Shown: positions 1 through 9,901 of the stretch, piece after piece
Position numbering within the stretch: position 1 is the first letter of the stretch
Layout of the letters: every line of letters starts with the position of its first letter
NCBI GenBank assembly: GCA_027858795.1
Contig: JAQICF010000058.1
Location: 1 to 53,747, forward strand
DNA: 53,747 bases
Source: Candidatus Delongbacteria bacterium
GTDB taxonomy: Bacteria > Delongbacteria > UBA4055
Reading direction: 5' to 3'
The notes under the pieces: generated by a model
The model's input: only the letters and a program-made list of their open reading frames with translations
Database searches by the model: none
What the model was told of the DNA's origin: nothing
Position numbers and translations under genes: made by a program

Positions 1-695
1 TCGTTATCTTCCATTTGTCCTTTGTTTTCTTCAACAAATCTGATTATCTGAGAAGTTGATCCTATAAAGTCAGCTATTTCCAGAACGTCTTTAGGTGATT
101 CAGGATGAACTAAAAGCACACAATTTGGATGCTCATGTTTTGCAATATAAATATCTCCAATACTGAATTCATCGTGAACATAGCAGTATCCATCCCAGAG
201 AATAATATCTGCTCCGGTAACTTCTTTACAGTATTCACCTAAATGCTTGTCAGGTGTGAAAATTATTTTTTTATCTTTATAGAACTCTACAATATCGACT
301 GCATTTGCAGATGTACAAACAACATCACTTTCAGCTTTAACTTCAGCAGAAGAATTGATATAAGTTATTACAACTGCTTCAGGATATTTTTTCTTCATTT
401 CTCTTAGACTATCACCATTTGCCATCATTGCCATAGGACATTTTGCATCTTTTGCAGGAAGTATAACTTTTTTATTCGGTGAAAGGATCTTTGCACTTTC
501 AGCCATAAAATCAACACCACAGAATACAATCATGTCAGCATCAGTTTTTGCAGCTTCTCTAGCTAGAGCTAATGAATCGCCGATAAAATCAGCTATAGGA
601 TGAATTTCCTGTCTTTGATAAGAATGAACTAAAATCACTGCATTCTTTTTCTTCTTTAACTCTATAATTTTTTCTATCAATTCTTTGTTATTCAT
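1..695 (-). CDS. nadA: Quinolinate synthase NadA, N-terminal part (runs off the window)
   Basis: NadA condenses iminoaspartate with dihydroxyacetone phosphate to give quinolinate, the NAD precursor, using a [4Fe-4S] cluster. About 231 residues from the start codon are visible and the 3' end lies outside the window. The translation has the family blocks HSYQRQEIHPIADFIGDS near residues 24-41, FMAESAKILSP near 63-73, AKCPMA with cluster ligand Cys86, CTSANA near 127, and WDGYCYVHDEF with the second ligand Cys171. The third ligand cysteine is expected beyond the edge. No strong Shine-Dalgarno sequence is seen, but ATG at 693-695 is the only start that gives a normal NadA N-terminus. No other NAD-synthesis gene is in the window. 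A consensus promoter lies about 50 bases upstream. Confidence 0.93.
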   Translation of the reverse strand, partial: MNNKELIEKIIELKKKKNAVILVHSYQRQEIHPIADFIGDSLALAREAAKTDADMIVFCGVDFMAESAKILSPNKKVILPAKDAKCPMAMMANGDSLREMKKKYPEAVVITYINSSAEVKAESDVVCTSANAVDIVEFYKDKKIIFTPDKHLGEYCKEVTGADIILWDGYCYVHDEFSIGDIYIAKHEHPNCVLLVHPESPKDVLEIADFIGSTSQIIRFVEENKGQMEDN

Positions 696-747
696 AATTT
701 TTCAATCTACCTTCATTAAATGTTACGCGTATATAAATTACGGGTTT

Positions 748-776
748 AATATAAAAGAGAGCTTACTTAAAGTCAA
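748..776 (-). promoter_or_regulatory. Sigma-70-type promoter for nadA
   Basis: Read on the minus strand, TTGACT (776-771) and TATATT (753-748) are separated by exactly 17 bases and point into nadA. The same TTGAnn-17-TATATT layout recurs before several other genes in this window. This is a sequence match only. Confidence 0.6.
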
Positions 777-792
777 AAGATAAAAAATAATT

Positions 793-986
793 TCTCACGG
801 AGACACAGAGCCACAAAGAAAAAATGAGGGTGGGATGGTACGGGTTCAATATCTTGAACCCAACACACACGAAAGATTAAAGATTATTTTACAGGAAGCA
901 AGGAAGATAAGGAAGGGAATTTCGGACAAGGTGGCTTCAGCCCCAGATCGATCTTCGAGTGCTTCCGTAGGAAGTGTATCGAGAAG
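793..986. repeat. Cluster of four short dispersed-type repeats and hairpins between nadA and the next gene
   Basis: The spacer between the upstream gene's stop codon and the nadA promoter holds four distinct elements in a row. First is a CTCACGGAGACACAGAGCC motif (794-812 and following), a phrase I recall from intergenic DNA of many bacteria. Second is a perfect hairpin GGGTTCAA-TATC-TTGAACCC (842-861). Third is a GTGGCTTCAGCCCCAGATCG segment (931-950). Fourth is a hairpin-like element CTTCC-GTA-GGAAG (962-974) flanked by TCGA boxes, resembling Bacteroidota-type palindromes. The whole stretch is richer in G+C than the flanks. No gene is seen between 696 and 990. Confidence 0.6.
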
Positions 987-990
987 CCGA

Positions 991-3900
991 TTATTTCAGA
1001 AGTAACATTTTCTTAGATATCTTCATATCACCAGTCTTCAATGTGTAGTAATACATCCCACTGTTCAGATCACTAGCTTCAAAAAGTATGTTATGGTTTC
1101 CTGCTTTGAGTTCTTTGTCCAATATTTTTTTGACAAGCTGACCTGCAACATTGTAAAGGAAGAGTTCTACTTTATCGGTTTTGCTTATGTAAAATCTAAT
1201 ATTTGTACTTGGATTAAACGGATTAGGGTAATTCTGATAAAGTTCACAATTGTCAATTATCAATTCTGAATTATCAATGGAAGTTTCATCGTATTCATAG
1301 CATCCTATATCATAATGATTGTCTCTCGGATTACCTGTAATATCGTATATTGGAAAATCATGCGACCTGACACCTGCATCTCTTAAAGGTGAATATTCTT
1401 GTATCATATAGTTATTATTATCAGGGTCTGAGAAATAAGGCGAGAATTCATCTCCTGCATTGTTAGGAGAAAGGGTAATATTGTTTTCGCCTATATGTTC
1501 AAAATTAATTCCACCTTCGATTGCACAGTTATTGATTACCGGTATGTCGGAACCATCATTGGCATATATTTGCTCACCGTCATTATTAAAAATGACAGTA
1601 TTGTACATTTTAACATAAAGATCGTAATAAGATAAATTGATTAGATCAATTCCACCGCAACCGTTTATAGAAGAATTATTAACGATAGTTGTATTGATTA
1701 TTTTATTGTAATCCTCATCTGCAAAAGAGTTTGAAAAACTCAATGAGATTCCGGAACCATTAACTGAATGATTTTCATAAAATAAGCAATTATATATTTC
1801 AGTTAGACAATAATTCCAATCAAATACATGAAGGGAGCTTGTACCATTTGACATATTATTACTAAAAACACATTTGGAAAAAATTATCTTATAACGACCG
1901 GAACTGTAATACGCTCCACCATTATCTTCAGAGAAATTATTTATAAAATTACAATTTTCAATATTCATATTGTATATCGCATTGGAACCGGGAGAATTAT
2001 AAATACCCCCACCCCTGAAAATGGTATAATTATTAGAAAACTCACAATTTCTGATTGTTAGGTGACAACTATTATTATGCATACCTGCTCCACTCGAATA
2101 GTAATATTCATCAGTGAGTGTTTTTATATTTTCAAATCCATTGGAGATCGTAAATCCATCAATTATTCCAATACTTGGAATATCTACATTAACGAAAACA
2201 TGATAGCAATTGTCAGTACTATCTTTTTCTATTCCTATATCACCTGATAAAATTGTTTTGTTGATTTTAAAATTTCTTTCTGATATATCAGTTTCTGTTC
2301 CTTCAAACCCACCATATAGCTTAACTTTATCTCTTAAAGAAAAATGTTTTTCTCTGTTTTCGGAACCACCTTGAGGCCAAGAATTAGGTTTGTAAGTACC
2401 TTTTGCAATCCATATCTCAGAAGCAGGATTGTATTCTATTGCTGTTTGTATGTCTTTTCCGCTCAAAGCATTATTCCAAGATGTACCATCTCCTGTTCCA
2501 TTTTCTTTTATATAGAATATTCCATTTTCATCAGGTGTAATAGAACTTGTAGTAAAATCCTTCTGCTGTCCATAAGTGTATCCCATTCTGTTCTCAGCAT
2601 AGGAACGATAATAATATTTATTATTTTGCAAAAGATCTGAAACAAGTGTTGAAAATTTGGTTCCAGTAAAATCTTCTTTAAAACTATATAATCTGCCTGT
2701 AATTTCAGGATCAAAACCATTTATTTGACTTGTTTTTATTCCTCTTTCAACAAGTGGTGCTCCACCATTACTTGTAACATCTGTATGACAAAGTGCTGTT
2801 GAAGCTGTTTCATTCTCCACGAATGAAGTATTAAGTGTAGGTGCGACAGCATTTGGTTCAGCAGTTTCGTATTCATAAGCTCCCATATCATATGCAGCTC
2901 CCTGAGGTCTTAAAGTTCCTAAAATATCATCATCTGTTTTATACAAATACATTGCTTTATCTTTACAGGCAGAATCGTACTGCAACGAGTAATCATTGTT
3001 TAAAGGATCATTAAAATAAGGTGAATTTATATCTCCCTCATTATTTGCAGACAGATTTATATTAAAATCGCCGTAATAACCACCACTTATTCCACAAAAA
3101 TCTATTGTTTGAATAGGACCATCGACATATTCATATTTATATGTAATGACTGGTTCATCTCCCCAAATTATACTATTCTGAATAATTTCTTCGTTCTTGA
3201 GGGTATCAAAATATAATCCGCTACCATCAGGAGCAATATTATCTGCAATAGTACAATGTTGTATTTTTAATGTGTCAGTTATAAGTTGAGGATAATCATA
3301 ATTAGCCCAGTGAAATATTCCTCCTCCTTTCTCACCTGCACTATTTTTTGATATTACACAATTTAGTAATTGCGGATAACCTGAGATATCGTAAATACCT
3401 CCACCTTCAATATTGGCTAAGTTTTGAGTTATTATTGTATTGGTTATAATTGGTTTTGAATAGCCGTAACTACCTGAGTGACCGTTTATCATGCCACCAC
3501 CCCAGATACCATAATTATTCTTAATTGTACAATTTCTGATTGTAGGGGATGAGCATCTATTGAAAATACCCCCACCGAAGTAACTGTCATCGTATATAGT
3601 ACCATCTGCATATCCGTCCTGAATGGTAAATCCATCAATTACAGAACTACTATCAACCTTATCCTCAGAGAAATGATAGACTACATGATAAGTATTATCT
3701 TGTGCATATCCTTCAGTTCCAATATCACCGGATAGAATTGTTTCATTTACTTTGGTATCTCTTTGGTCTATAGATGTTTCCGTCCCGTCAAAACCACCAT
3801 AGAGTTTTTTGTCAGGTCTTAATGCAAAATGCTTTTCTCTTTCTGTTGTACCGTTGTATTTTTCTGCTTTGTTATTTTCTTTATCTTGAAATCTATATAC

Positions 3901-5517
3901 AAAATCGTTTTCATCTAATTTATGAACTGTTGTTGTACATGGCCAATTCGTAGGAATATATTTTCCTTTAGCTACCCATATTTCTTTAACTGCGGAACTG
4001 TCGATACCATTCTGCAATTCATTTCCATTAAGAGCATTTGTCCATGATGAACCATCTCCTAATCCTTCTTCTTTTACATACAAAATCCCGTTTGCATCCG
4101 GTGTTATATAGATTTTAGGTAATGTTATAAAGCTTTGTTCTTCAGGAGCATAAATGCTACCTATTCTATTCTCGCAATATGCTCTATAATAATATGTAGT
4201 TTCAGGTGTGAGATTTGATATAAATATTTCAAATTCTTCCTCTCCTAATAATTCTAACTGTCTTATAAGTGTTCCATCCGTCTGCGGATCGAATCCGCTT
4301 ACCGTACTATATTTCATTCCTTTGGTTACTACTTGAACACCACCATCACCTGAAATATTACCTTTTAGAGTTGCGTATGTAGCTGATATATTTTCAGCAG
4401 GTAAGGTTGATATAGTTGGTAATACTGCATTAGGGTCTGCACTTTCAAATTCATAAGCTCCGATATCATTACATAATCCTTGCGGTCTTGGAGATAAGTT
4501 TATATCTGTTTCAAGAGGGTCTTCAAGTGCACTCCAATAAACACCTGTATCAATACAAGGGGATGAAGACTGTAACGACCAATCATTGTTTGTAGGGTCA
4601 GTAAAATAAGGTGAGTTAGTATCACCTTCGTTATTTGAAGATAATTCTATATTACAATATCCATCATATCCGCCCTCAACAGCATTGAATGTGAATTCAA
4701 TAGCATACGAAGCATATTGATAAAATTGATCAGAACTATTTCCCCAAATTATATTATTAGTAATATAGTCATTCTCTCGGTTTGTATTATAAACATAAAT
4801 GCCACCACCTAACTCTGCGGTATTATTTACTATTGTGCAGTTAGTTATTACTGTTGTAACTCCAGAACTATGAATTGCTCCACCTTCTTGAGCATGATTA
4901 TCATAAAAGAGGCAGTTTTCTATTATTATAGGGGTAACAAAATTCAAAGCATTAGCAATAGCTCCTCCACAATACTGAGCATAATTATTTCTAAATGTAC
5001 AATTCCTAATCGTTGGAGCTGTATCGTCATTAAACATAGCTCCGCCACTGCCCCCATTACCGCCTGTTATTGTAAATCCGTCAAGTAAAGAAGTAGTACC
5101 TAAACCTTTTTCAGGATTTTTAATTACATGATAACAATTGTCAGAATTATCATCTTCTATTCCAAGATCACCCGATAAAATAGTTTCATTTAGCGAAATA
5201 TTACGCTGATCTATATTTGTTTCGGAGCCATTAAAACCACCGTATAATTTAACTCCTCTTTTCATACTAAAGTGCTTTTCTCTTTCTTCAGTTCCACCAT
5301 TTGGCCATGAATTAGGTTTATATATTCCCATGCAGACCCAGACTTTGTCATCAGCATTGGACTTATTTATTGCTGATTGCAATGAATCGCCAGGTAATGC
5401 ATTTGCCCAAGATGTGCCGAATTGGCTTCCGTTACCTTCTACTGTCACATAGGTAGTTTTTGCAGAACAAATTAAACTCATTATTAATACAAATAGAATA
5501 AATAGTATTTTTTTCAT
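991..5517 (-). CDS. Giant secreted three-module beta-helix protein with T9SS sorting domain
   Basis: This is a 1508-residue exported surface protein of unknown target. A signal peptide (residues 1-19, hydrophobic core after MKK) is followed by three homologous modules at about 20-355, 470-882 and 992-1410. Each opens with a GDGTSW..A block, continues with EREKHFSL..KLYGGFxGTET and NxTILSGDIG, then GGGI/NC parallel beta-helix coils, and closes with SPYFxDPxNNDxSLQ..SPC and DIGAYE (choice-of-anchor/POMP-like beta-helix type). FN3-like linkers of about 100 residues (about 365-465 and 885-990) separate the modules. Residues 1420-1508 form a type A T9SS C-terminal domain (YQNYPNPFNPSTNI, SGMYYY). 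The start is supported by GGAG ahead of ATG and a promoter at 5541-5569. Likely an adhesin or matrix protein at the cell surface; function is inferred from fold only. Confidence 0.85.
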   Translation of the reverse strand: MKKILFILFVLIMSLICSAKTTYVTVEGNGSQFGTSWANALPGDSLQSAINKSNADDKVWVCMGIYKPNSWPNGGTEEREKHFSMKRGVKLYGGFNGSETNIDQRNISLNETILSGDLGIEDDNSDNCYHVIKNPEKGLGTTSLLDGFTITGGNGGSGGAMFNDDTAPTIRNCTFRNNYAQYCGGAIANALNFVTPIIIENCLFYDNHAQEGGAIHSSGVTTVITNCTIVNNTAELGGGIYVYNTNRENDYITNNIIWGNSSDQFYQYASYAIEFTFNAVEGGYDGYCNIELSSNNEGDTNSPYFTDPTNNDWSLQSSSPCIDTGVYWSALEDPLETDINLSPRPQGLCNDIGAYEFESADPNAVLPTISTLPAENISATYATLKGNISGDGGVQVVTKGMKYSTVSGFDPQTDGTLIRQLELLGEEEFEIFISNLTPETTYYYRAYCENRIGSIYAPEEQSFITLPKIYITPDANGILYVKEEGLGDGSSWTNALNGNELQNGIDSSAVKEIWVAKGKYIPTNWPCTTTVHKLDENDFVYRFQDKENNKAEKYNGTTEREKHFALRPDKKLYGGFDGTETSIDQRDTKVNETILSGDIGTEGYAQDNTYHVVYHFSEDKVDSSSVIDGFTIQDGYADGTIYDDSYFGGGIFNRCSSPTIRNCTIKNNYGIWGGGMINGHSGSYGYSKPIITNTIITQNLANIEGGGIYDISGYPQLLNCVISKNSAGEKGGGIFHWANYDYPQLITDTLKIQHCTIADNIAPDGSGLYFDTLKNEEIIQNSIIWGDEPVITYKYEYVDGPIQTIDFCGISGGYYGDFNINLSANNEGDINSPYFNDPLNNDYSLQYDSACKDKAMYLYKTDDDILGTLRPQGAAYDMGAYEYETAEPNAVAPTLNTSFVENETASTALCHTDVTSNGGAPLVERGIKTSQINGFDPEITGRLYSFKEDFTGTKFSTLVSDLLQNNKYYYRSYAENRMGYTYGQQKDFTTSSITPDENGIFYIKENGTGDGTSWNNALSGKDIQTAIEYNPASEIWIAKGTYKPNSWPQGGSENREKHFSLRDKVKLYGGFEGTETDISERNFKINKTILSGDIGIEKDSTDNCYHVFVNVDIPSIGIIDGFTISNGFENIKTLTDEYYYSSGAGMHNNSCHLTIRNCEFSNNYTIFRGGGIYNSPGSNAIYNMNIENCNFINNFSEDNGGAYYSSGRYKIIFSKCVFSNNMSNGTSSLHVFDWNYCLTEIYNCLFYENHSVNGSGISLSFSNSFADEDYNKIINTTIVNNSSINGCGGIDLINLSYYDLYVKMYNTVIFNNDGEQIYANDGSDIPVINNCAIEGGINFEHIGENNITLSPNNAGDEFSPYFSDPDNNNYMIQEYSPLRDAGVRSHDFPIYDITGNPRDNHYDIGCYEYDETSIDNSELIIDNCELYQNYPNPFNPSTNIRFYISKTDKVELFLYNVAGQLVKKILDKELKAGNHNILFEASDLNSGMYYYTLKTGDMKISKKMLLLK

Positions 5518-5540
5518 GACGGTCTCCAGTGGTTCGTTTT

Positions 5541-5569
5541 AATATACACAATTATTGTAGGTTTTACAA
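5541..5569 (-). promoter_or_regulatory. Sigma-70-type promoter for the three-module beta-helix gene
   Basis: On the minus strand TTGTAA (5569-5564) and TATATT (5546-5541) are 17 bases apart, about 24 bases before the start codon. This implies the gene is transcribed separately from the peptidase gene upstream. Confidence 0.55.
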
Positions 5570-5579
5570 AATACATAAA

Positions 5580-5604
5580 AGGGGTCGAATGGAAATCGAC
5601 CCCT
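5580..5604 (-). terminator. Perfect 9-bp palindromic repeat, probable terminator of the peptidase/beta-helix gene
   Basis: AGGGGTCGA (5580-5588) pairs perfectly with TCGACCCCT (5596-5604) around a 7-base loop. On the minus strand it follows the stop codon of the peptidase gene by about 10 bases and is followed by TTTT. Its minus-strand head, GTAGGGGTCG, matches the head of the palindromic repeats at 17054 and 19763. Confidence 0.55.
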
Positions 5605-5614
5605 ACGGGTTATT

Positions 5615-8600
5615 TTATTTTGTTAAAACCATTTTTTTCGTAATGGTCATTCCGTTTGCTTCAAGTGTATAGAAATACATACCTGAATTTAAATTATTAC
5701 CATCGAAATTTACAGTATGTATACCTGCATCTAAACTTCCATTTACAAGTTCAGAAACTAATTGCCCACTGATGTTATATATATTTAACCTAACATTATC
5801 TACATTAGGTAAAGCAAATTTGATTTGTGTAACAGGGTTGAAAGGGTTCGGATAATTCTGATATAGTGTAAATTCTGTTGGTAATGCTGGTTCTGCAATA
5901 TCAGTTCTTTCACCAGTGTCTTCACCCTCATTCAACCTAGTAAGTAAATCATTTAAAGTTTTAGAGTGATCTTCTGTTCTGCTTTTACCTTTGTTGTCAC
6001 TACCTTTCATCATATTCGCAATTATGATATCAATTTCACATAATCTCTCTTCTTCTTCTGAATCAGCTTCAAGTATCATTTCTTCCGAAATAGCAATTGC
6101 TTCATCGTATTTCTTATCCTTTATTTTTGTTGTAACCTTCATCTCTTTAAAGAATTTTTTATTCACTTTATCATCATCTAGTGCCAATTGCTCGTCATAT
6201 AGACTGATAAGCGGTTCAAGATCAAGACCTTCTTCGTTATAACTATCTGGTAGATTGGTATAAGCTACCATAGCTTCTTCACTATCAGGATATTTTTTAA
6301 TTATCTTCTCATAGAAATGAATTGATTTGTCATATTTACCTTCAGATTCAGCTTCAAAAGCTTTCATTAACAGATCAAATGATTTACTATCTGAATCCGG
6401 CAACGGAGAGGTTATAGGTATTCCATCTTCTACCTTAACTTCATCTCGATAATCTATACTATAATATGGATCGGTATAAAACATATCACTAGTAACATCA
6501 TTTGTTCCCCAATAGTTACCTCGAGCATCTACATAATGCTCCACTACTGGAATATTAATTGGACCTTGTTGTAGTATTTTTGCTCCAAGCATACAAAACA
6601 CATCAGAACCTGGGTTAGGGTATATGTAATTATTACAGTATTTCATATAGATATTACTACCGTTAACAACCGAAATCTGTGATGGCATATGTACTATTGG
6701 AACTGGATGCCCAATATAACCATCACCGTTACTGATAATAGTATTACACGGTTCAGCACTTTTTTCGTCACTGAAAGTCATATCCGTTAGAACAGGTACT
6801 GAGTTCAACCCAGATGAATACAATCCATTACGTGCATTACTTTTTATGTAATTACCATACATTTTAGGTGAACAAGAAACATTAATTACACCTCTGAAGA
6901 AACTACTTATCTTGTTATCTATTATTCTTCCGTTGGATTGAACTACTATTATTGCTGTACCCATCAGATCTCTACCCGTAAAAAAGTTAGATGATAGATT
7001 GTAGCTAGTTCCGAACAAATTAACACCATTAATACAATCAACAAATGTAGAATTTGATACATTACACAAATCAGGCAACCCGCTAATTGCTGTTTGTGCT
7101 CCATTGAAATTACAATTCTGAATACGAATAATACTTTCATCTTCACCAACAATACCATCATAACCGCTTCCATTAAATGTTACTCCATCCAAGTTCAACG
7201 TAACACCTTTTTTCAAAGTTATCTTTGAATCTTCTCCAAGAGTAATAGTTGATCCGGTTGCAATGTTTAGATTTGAACCTTCAACAACTTCGATGGAAGA
7301 TTCATTTTGCAATTGAAATTCACAACCATTGTAAACATTGATAAAATCGTCCCAACCCTCTACTGTATCCGCTATCTCCAAAGTAATGGTATGATTTGGA
7401 TCGGATATATAAGGATTATCAGGATCATCGTCTTCTATCCAATAATATGGACTTTCATATGATCCTAGATCTTTATTTTGGTTCCAGACAGGGTTATCAA
7501 GTTGATCATCGATAACAATACTGCCGTCTGCATCCGTATAACCTGCTCCATTGTAATTATCATCGGATGGAATCGCATCTTTTGCAGGTGAACCTACTGT
7601 AAGTTTGTAGAAAGATGTTCCAAATTCATTTTTTAAAGTTGTGAGGAGTGGATCAGTATCGTCAGGATTATCATAAAGATTTCCCAAAGGAATTGATTCA
7701 TCATCACTGATCGTGTAAGAACGTGTGAATGTGACAGGAGAGTCAAAATAGATATTTTGTAACCCATTATTTTTTACTATTGAATTTCTGATATCTAAAG
7801 TAGCATCAGATATTCTTCCTCTATCATAATATATCACAGAGCCGGGTATAAAAAGACTTTTGTTATCAGCAATTGTACAGGAGTTTATTTCTATATGAGA
7901 ACTATTTTTCGAATATAAAAACATTCCATGACCTTTACCGTCTCTTGTAGTATTATCAGAAATTGTGCAATTTTGGATAGTACTACGATTATCCCCCTCT
8001 TGCTTTATCGTAATACCACCTCCTTCAATGTATGATTTATTTCCGACAAAAGCGGAATTTGTAATCATAAATCCTTCCGTTCCTGCGTTAGTTGATTCAA
8101 GATAAACACCACTCATACCCTGATAACCGGAAATGCCGAAATCACGGATACCATTTTCAACGATTGTACACCTGTCAATTTTAGTTTTTCCATTAGTTTT
8201 AGAATATATATATATGCCATGACCATATCCATCGGTAGTATTGTTGTTGGATATTTCACAATTTCGTATTATGTATTCTTCGTCATTATCCTTATTTTTA
8301 CTTATGTAAATACCACCACCATGTATAGATGATATATTATTTTTTATTATACAATTTTCAATTTGTAATGAGTTCAATCCTGATGAATAAATACCACCAC
8401 CCAATTTAGATTTTCCATTTTGGATTGTTAAATTTTCAATTATTATATTTACATCATTCGAATTGTTCAATCCATTTAAATAAAAGATACGTGAAGTATC
8501 CTGATCGTAGTCGAGATGAGCCTGAATTATTGTAGTTTCTGGACTTTCACCAATAATTGTTAAGGATTTTGTAATGTATAAGCCACTACCTGCTCCGAAT

Positions 8601-9781
8601 GTTTCAATACCATCGTCATCTGTCAAAGTAAATGTACCCGCAGTTAGATAAGTATCAGAATTTCCGGCGAGTATAATTGTTGCTCCGGCTCCGGCTGTTT
8701 TTATAGCTTTAGATATTGTTTTAAAAGGAGTTGTTAGTGACAATCCGTCATTTATTTCATCATCTCCTATTGTCTCTTCATTATTAACATAGTATGTTTG
8801 AGGATGATAAGTCTTAACAACGGAAGAGTAGGTAATAGAATTTTCTTCAATGATTATATCGGCATCATTGTATTCCTCTCCATGATCATCTATTATAGAA
8901 ATATATCTAATAAAACCTTCGCCTTGTGGTTCTCCTTCCTCAAGTGAATTCTTTATACTCAAAAAATATTTAATATTATTATTTGGAATTGCATGGATTA
9001 ATAATTTTGAAATATCCAGACTTAATTCTATGGTATTATCATCTCCTGACATTCCATAAAATCCACCCTGTTTATTAAAATGAGAAAAAGATATTTCATA
9101 TTCAGGAGTTGTTGCATCTAAATTATTTGATATACCAGCAGTTATCTCAAGATTACTTCGAACACTGTAGTCAATCGAAGCTTTTAACTTCAGTGAAGAT
9201 GTTGAACTATGAGCTTTTACTACATAAACCTCATTCTGATAAATTCCACCATCAGAAACTCTCTGAGCAAGAGTTCTGTATGGCACCCATGCTTTTCCAC
9301 CAGTACCCCAACCAGCACCCCATGAATTTACCATAATAAGAGCACCTAACTCCCATTCTTTCATAGGTAAAAGATTTCCATCTGCACCATGATTAGTATA
9401 AATTCCATCTTCGTCGTAGTCATACCCAATATGACCATCTCTGTCATAATCCCAACCCATTGTATCATCATATCCAACAAAAGTCATCGCATGATTAACT
9501 ACATCATCCCATCTTTCTACGATAGTATATGGTTCTGGTCCACCTTCAGGAAAAACTAAATGACGCATAATGAAGTTACCACTAACACCTGCAGCAAAAA
9601 CTGCAATTCCACCTGCTTCTGATCCATCACCATGATCGTTCATCCAATGTTTAAGTGTTTGAAGCCCTGTAGTATCTCCAACATCAATACTATAATATTC
9701 AAGTACCCGATTATCCATTCCGCTTTCATATTTGTCATATCCGTTCATCCAATGTTGGTGTGTATTTGTGGGATAGAACAT
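5615..9781 (-). CDS. Interrupted peptidase C1/beta-helix/TPR/T9SS protein, C-terminal fragment
   Basis: This is the larger part of a gene broken by an in-frame TAA at 9902-9904; the same frame is open from 9901 down to 5615. Counting from the ATG at 9781, residues 1-170 hold the second half of a papain-like domain: catalytic-type His97 in NHAMTFVGYDD and Asn152 in NSWGAGWG. An acidic DxDxDG-rich loop (about 111-135) lies between them. A right-handed beta-helix follows (about 327-740, repeated NC..I and GGGIY coils), then a second beta-helix (about 794-1080), TPR-like helices (about 1130-1257, FYEKIIKKYPDSEEA) and a type A T9SS tail (about 1302-1388, YQNYPNPFNPVTQI). Translated alone this fragment has no signal peptide and no nucleophile Cys, so it should be inactive and not exported unless the stop is read through or is a sequence error. 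Confidence 0.8.
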   Translation of the reverse strand: MFYPTNTHQHWMNGYDKYESGMDNRVLEYYSIDVGDTTGLQTLKHWMNDHGDGSEAGGIAVFAAGVSGNFIMRHLVFPEGGPEPYTIVERWDDVVNHAMTFVGYDDTMGWDYDRDGHIGYDYDEDGIYTNHGADGNLLPMKEWELGALIMVNSWGAGWGTGGKAWVPYRTLAQRVSDGGIYQNEVYVVKAHSSTSSLKLKASIDYSVRSNLEITAGISNNLDATTPEYEISFSHFNKQGGFYGMSGDDNTIELSLDISKLLIHAIPNNNIKYFLSIKNSLEEGEPQGEGFIRYISIIDDHGEEYNDADIIIEENSITYSSVVKTYHPQTYYVNNEETIGDDEINDGLSLTTPFKTISKAIKTAGAGATIILAGNSDTYLTAGTFTLTDDDGIETFGAGSGLYITKSLTIIGESPETTIIQAHLDYDQDTSRIFYLNGLNNSNDVNIIIENLTIQNGKSKLGGGIYSSGLNSLQIENCIIKNNISSIHGGGIYISKNKDNDEEYIIRNCEISNNNTTDGYGHGIYIYSKTNGKTKIDRCTIVENGIRDFGISGYQGMSGVYLESTNAGTEGFMITNSAFVGNKSYIEGGGITIKQEGDNRSTIQNCTISDNTTRDGKGHGMFLYSKNSSHIEINSCTIADNKSLFIPGSVIYYDRGRISDATLDIRNSIVKNNGLQNIYFDSPVTFTRSYTISDDESIPLGNLYDNPDDTDPLLTTLKNEFGTSFYKLTVGSPAKDAIPSDDNYNGAGYTDADGSIVIDDQLDNPVWNQNKDLGSYESPYYWIEDDDPDNPYISDPNHTITLEIADTVEGWDDFINVYNGCEFQLQNESSIEVVEGSNLNIATGSTITLGEDSKITLKKGVTLNLDGVTFNGSGYDGIVGEDESIIRIQNCNFNGAQTAISGLPDLCNVSNSTFVDCINGVNLFGTSYNLSSNFFTGRDLMGTAIIVVQSNGRIIDNKISSFFRGVINVSCSPKMYGNYIKSNARNGLYSSGLNSVPVLTDMTFSDEKSAEPCNTIISNGDGYIGHPVPIVHMPSQISVVNGSNIYMKYCNNYIYPNPGSDVFCMLGAKILQQGPINIPVVEHYVDARGNYWGTNDVTSDMFYTDPYYSIDYRDEVKVEDGIPITSPLPDSDSKSFDLLMKAFEAESEGKYDKSIHFYEKIIKKYPDSEEAMVAYTNLPDSYNEEGLDLEPLISLYDEQLALDDDKVNKKFFKEMKVTTKIKDKKYDEAIAISEEMILEADSEEEERLCEIDIIIANMMKGSDNKGKSRTEDHSKTLNDLLTRLNEGEDTGERTDIAEPALPTEFTLYQNYPNPFNPVTQIKFALPNVDNVRLNIYNISGQLVSELVNGSLDAGIHTVNFDGNNLNSGMYFYTLEANGMTITKKMVLTK

Positions 9782-9901
9782 TCCTCCATATGTAGTTACA
9801 TTCGGAATACCGCCATCTTTTATAATATCCCAACCATCAAAATACCAAGAACCATTTTGGAAATTTCCATCGTTAAGGAAATTATAAGTGTAGTGTGTCG
9901 G

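Noticed and set aside
2062..2640. Plus-strand open frames of 61 and 98 codons within the beta-helix gene
   Set aside because: They are antisense to a clear coding frame, have no ribosome site and no recognisable sequence; shadows of the real gene.
5991..6242. Plus-strand serine-rich 83-codon frame
   Set aside because: It is the reverse of the acidic TPR-like region; low-complexity shadow, not a gene.
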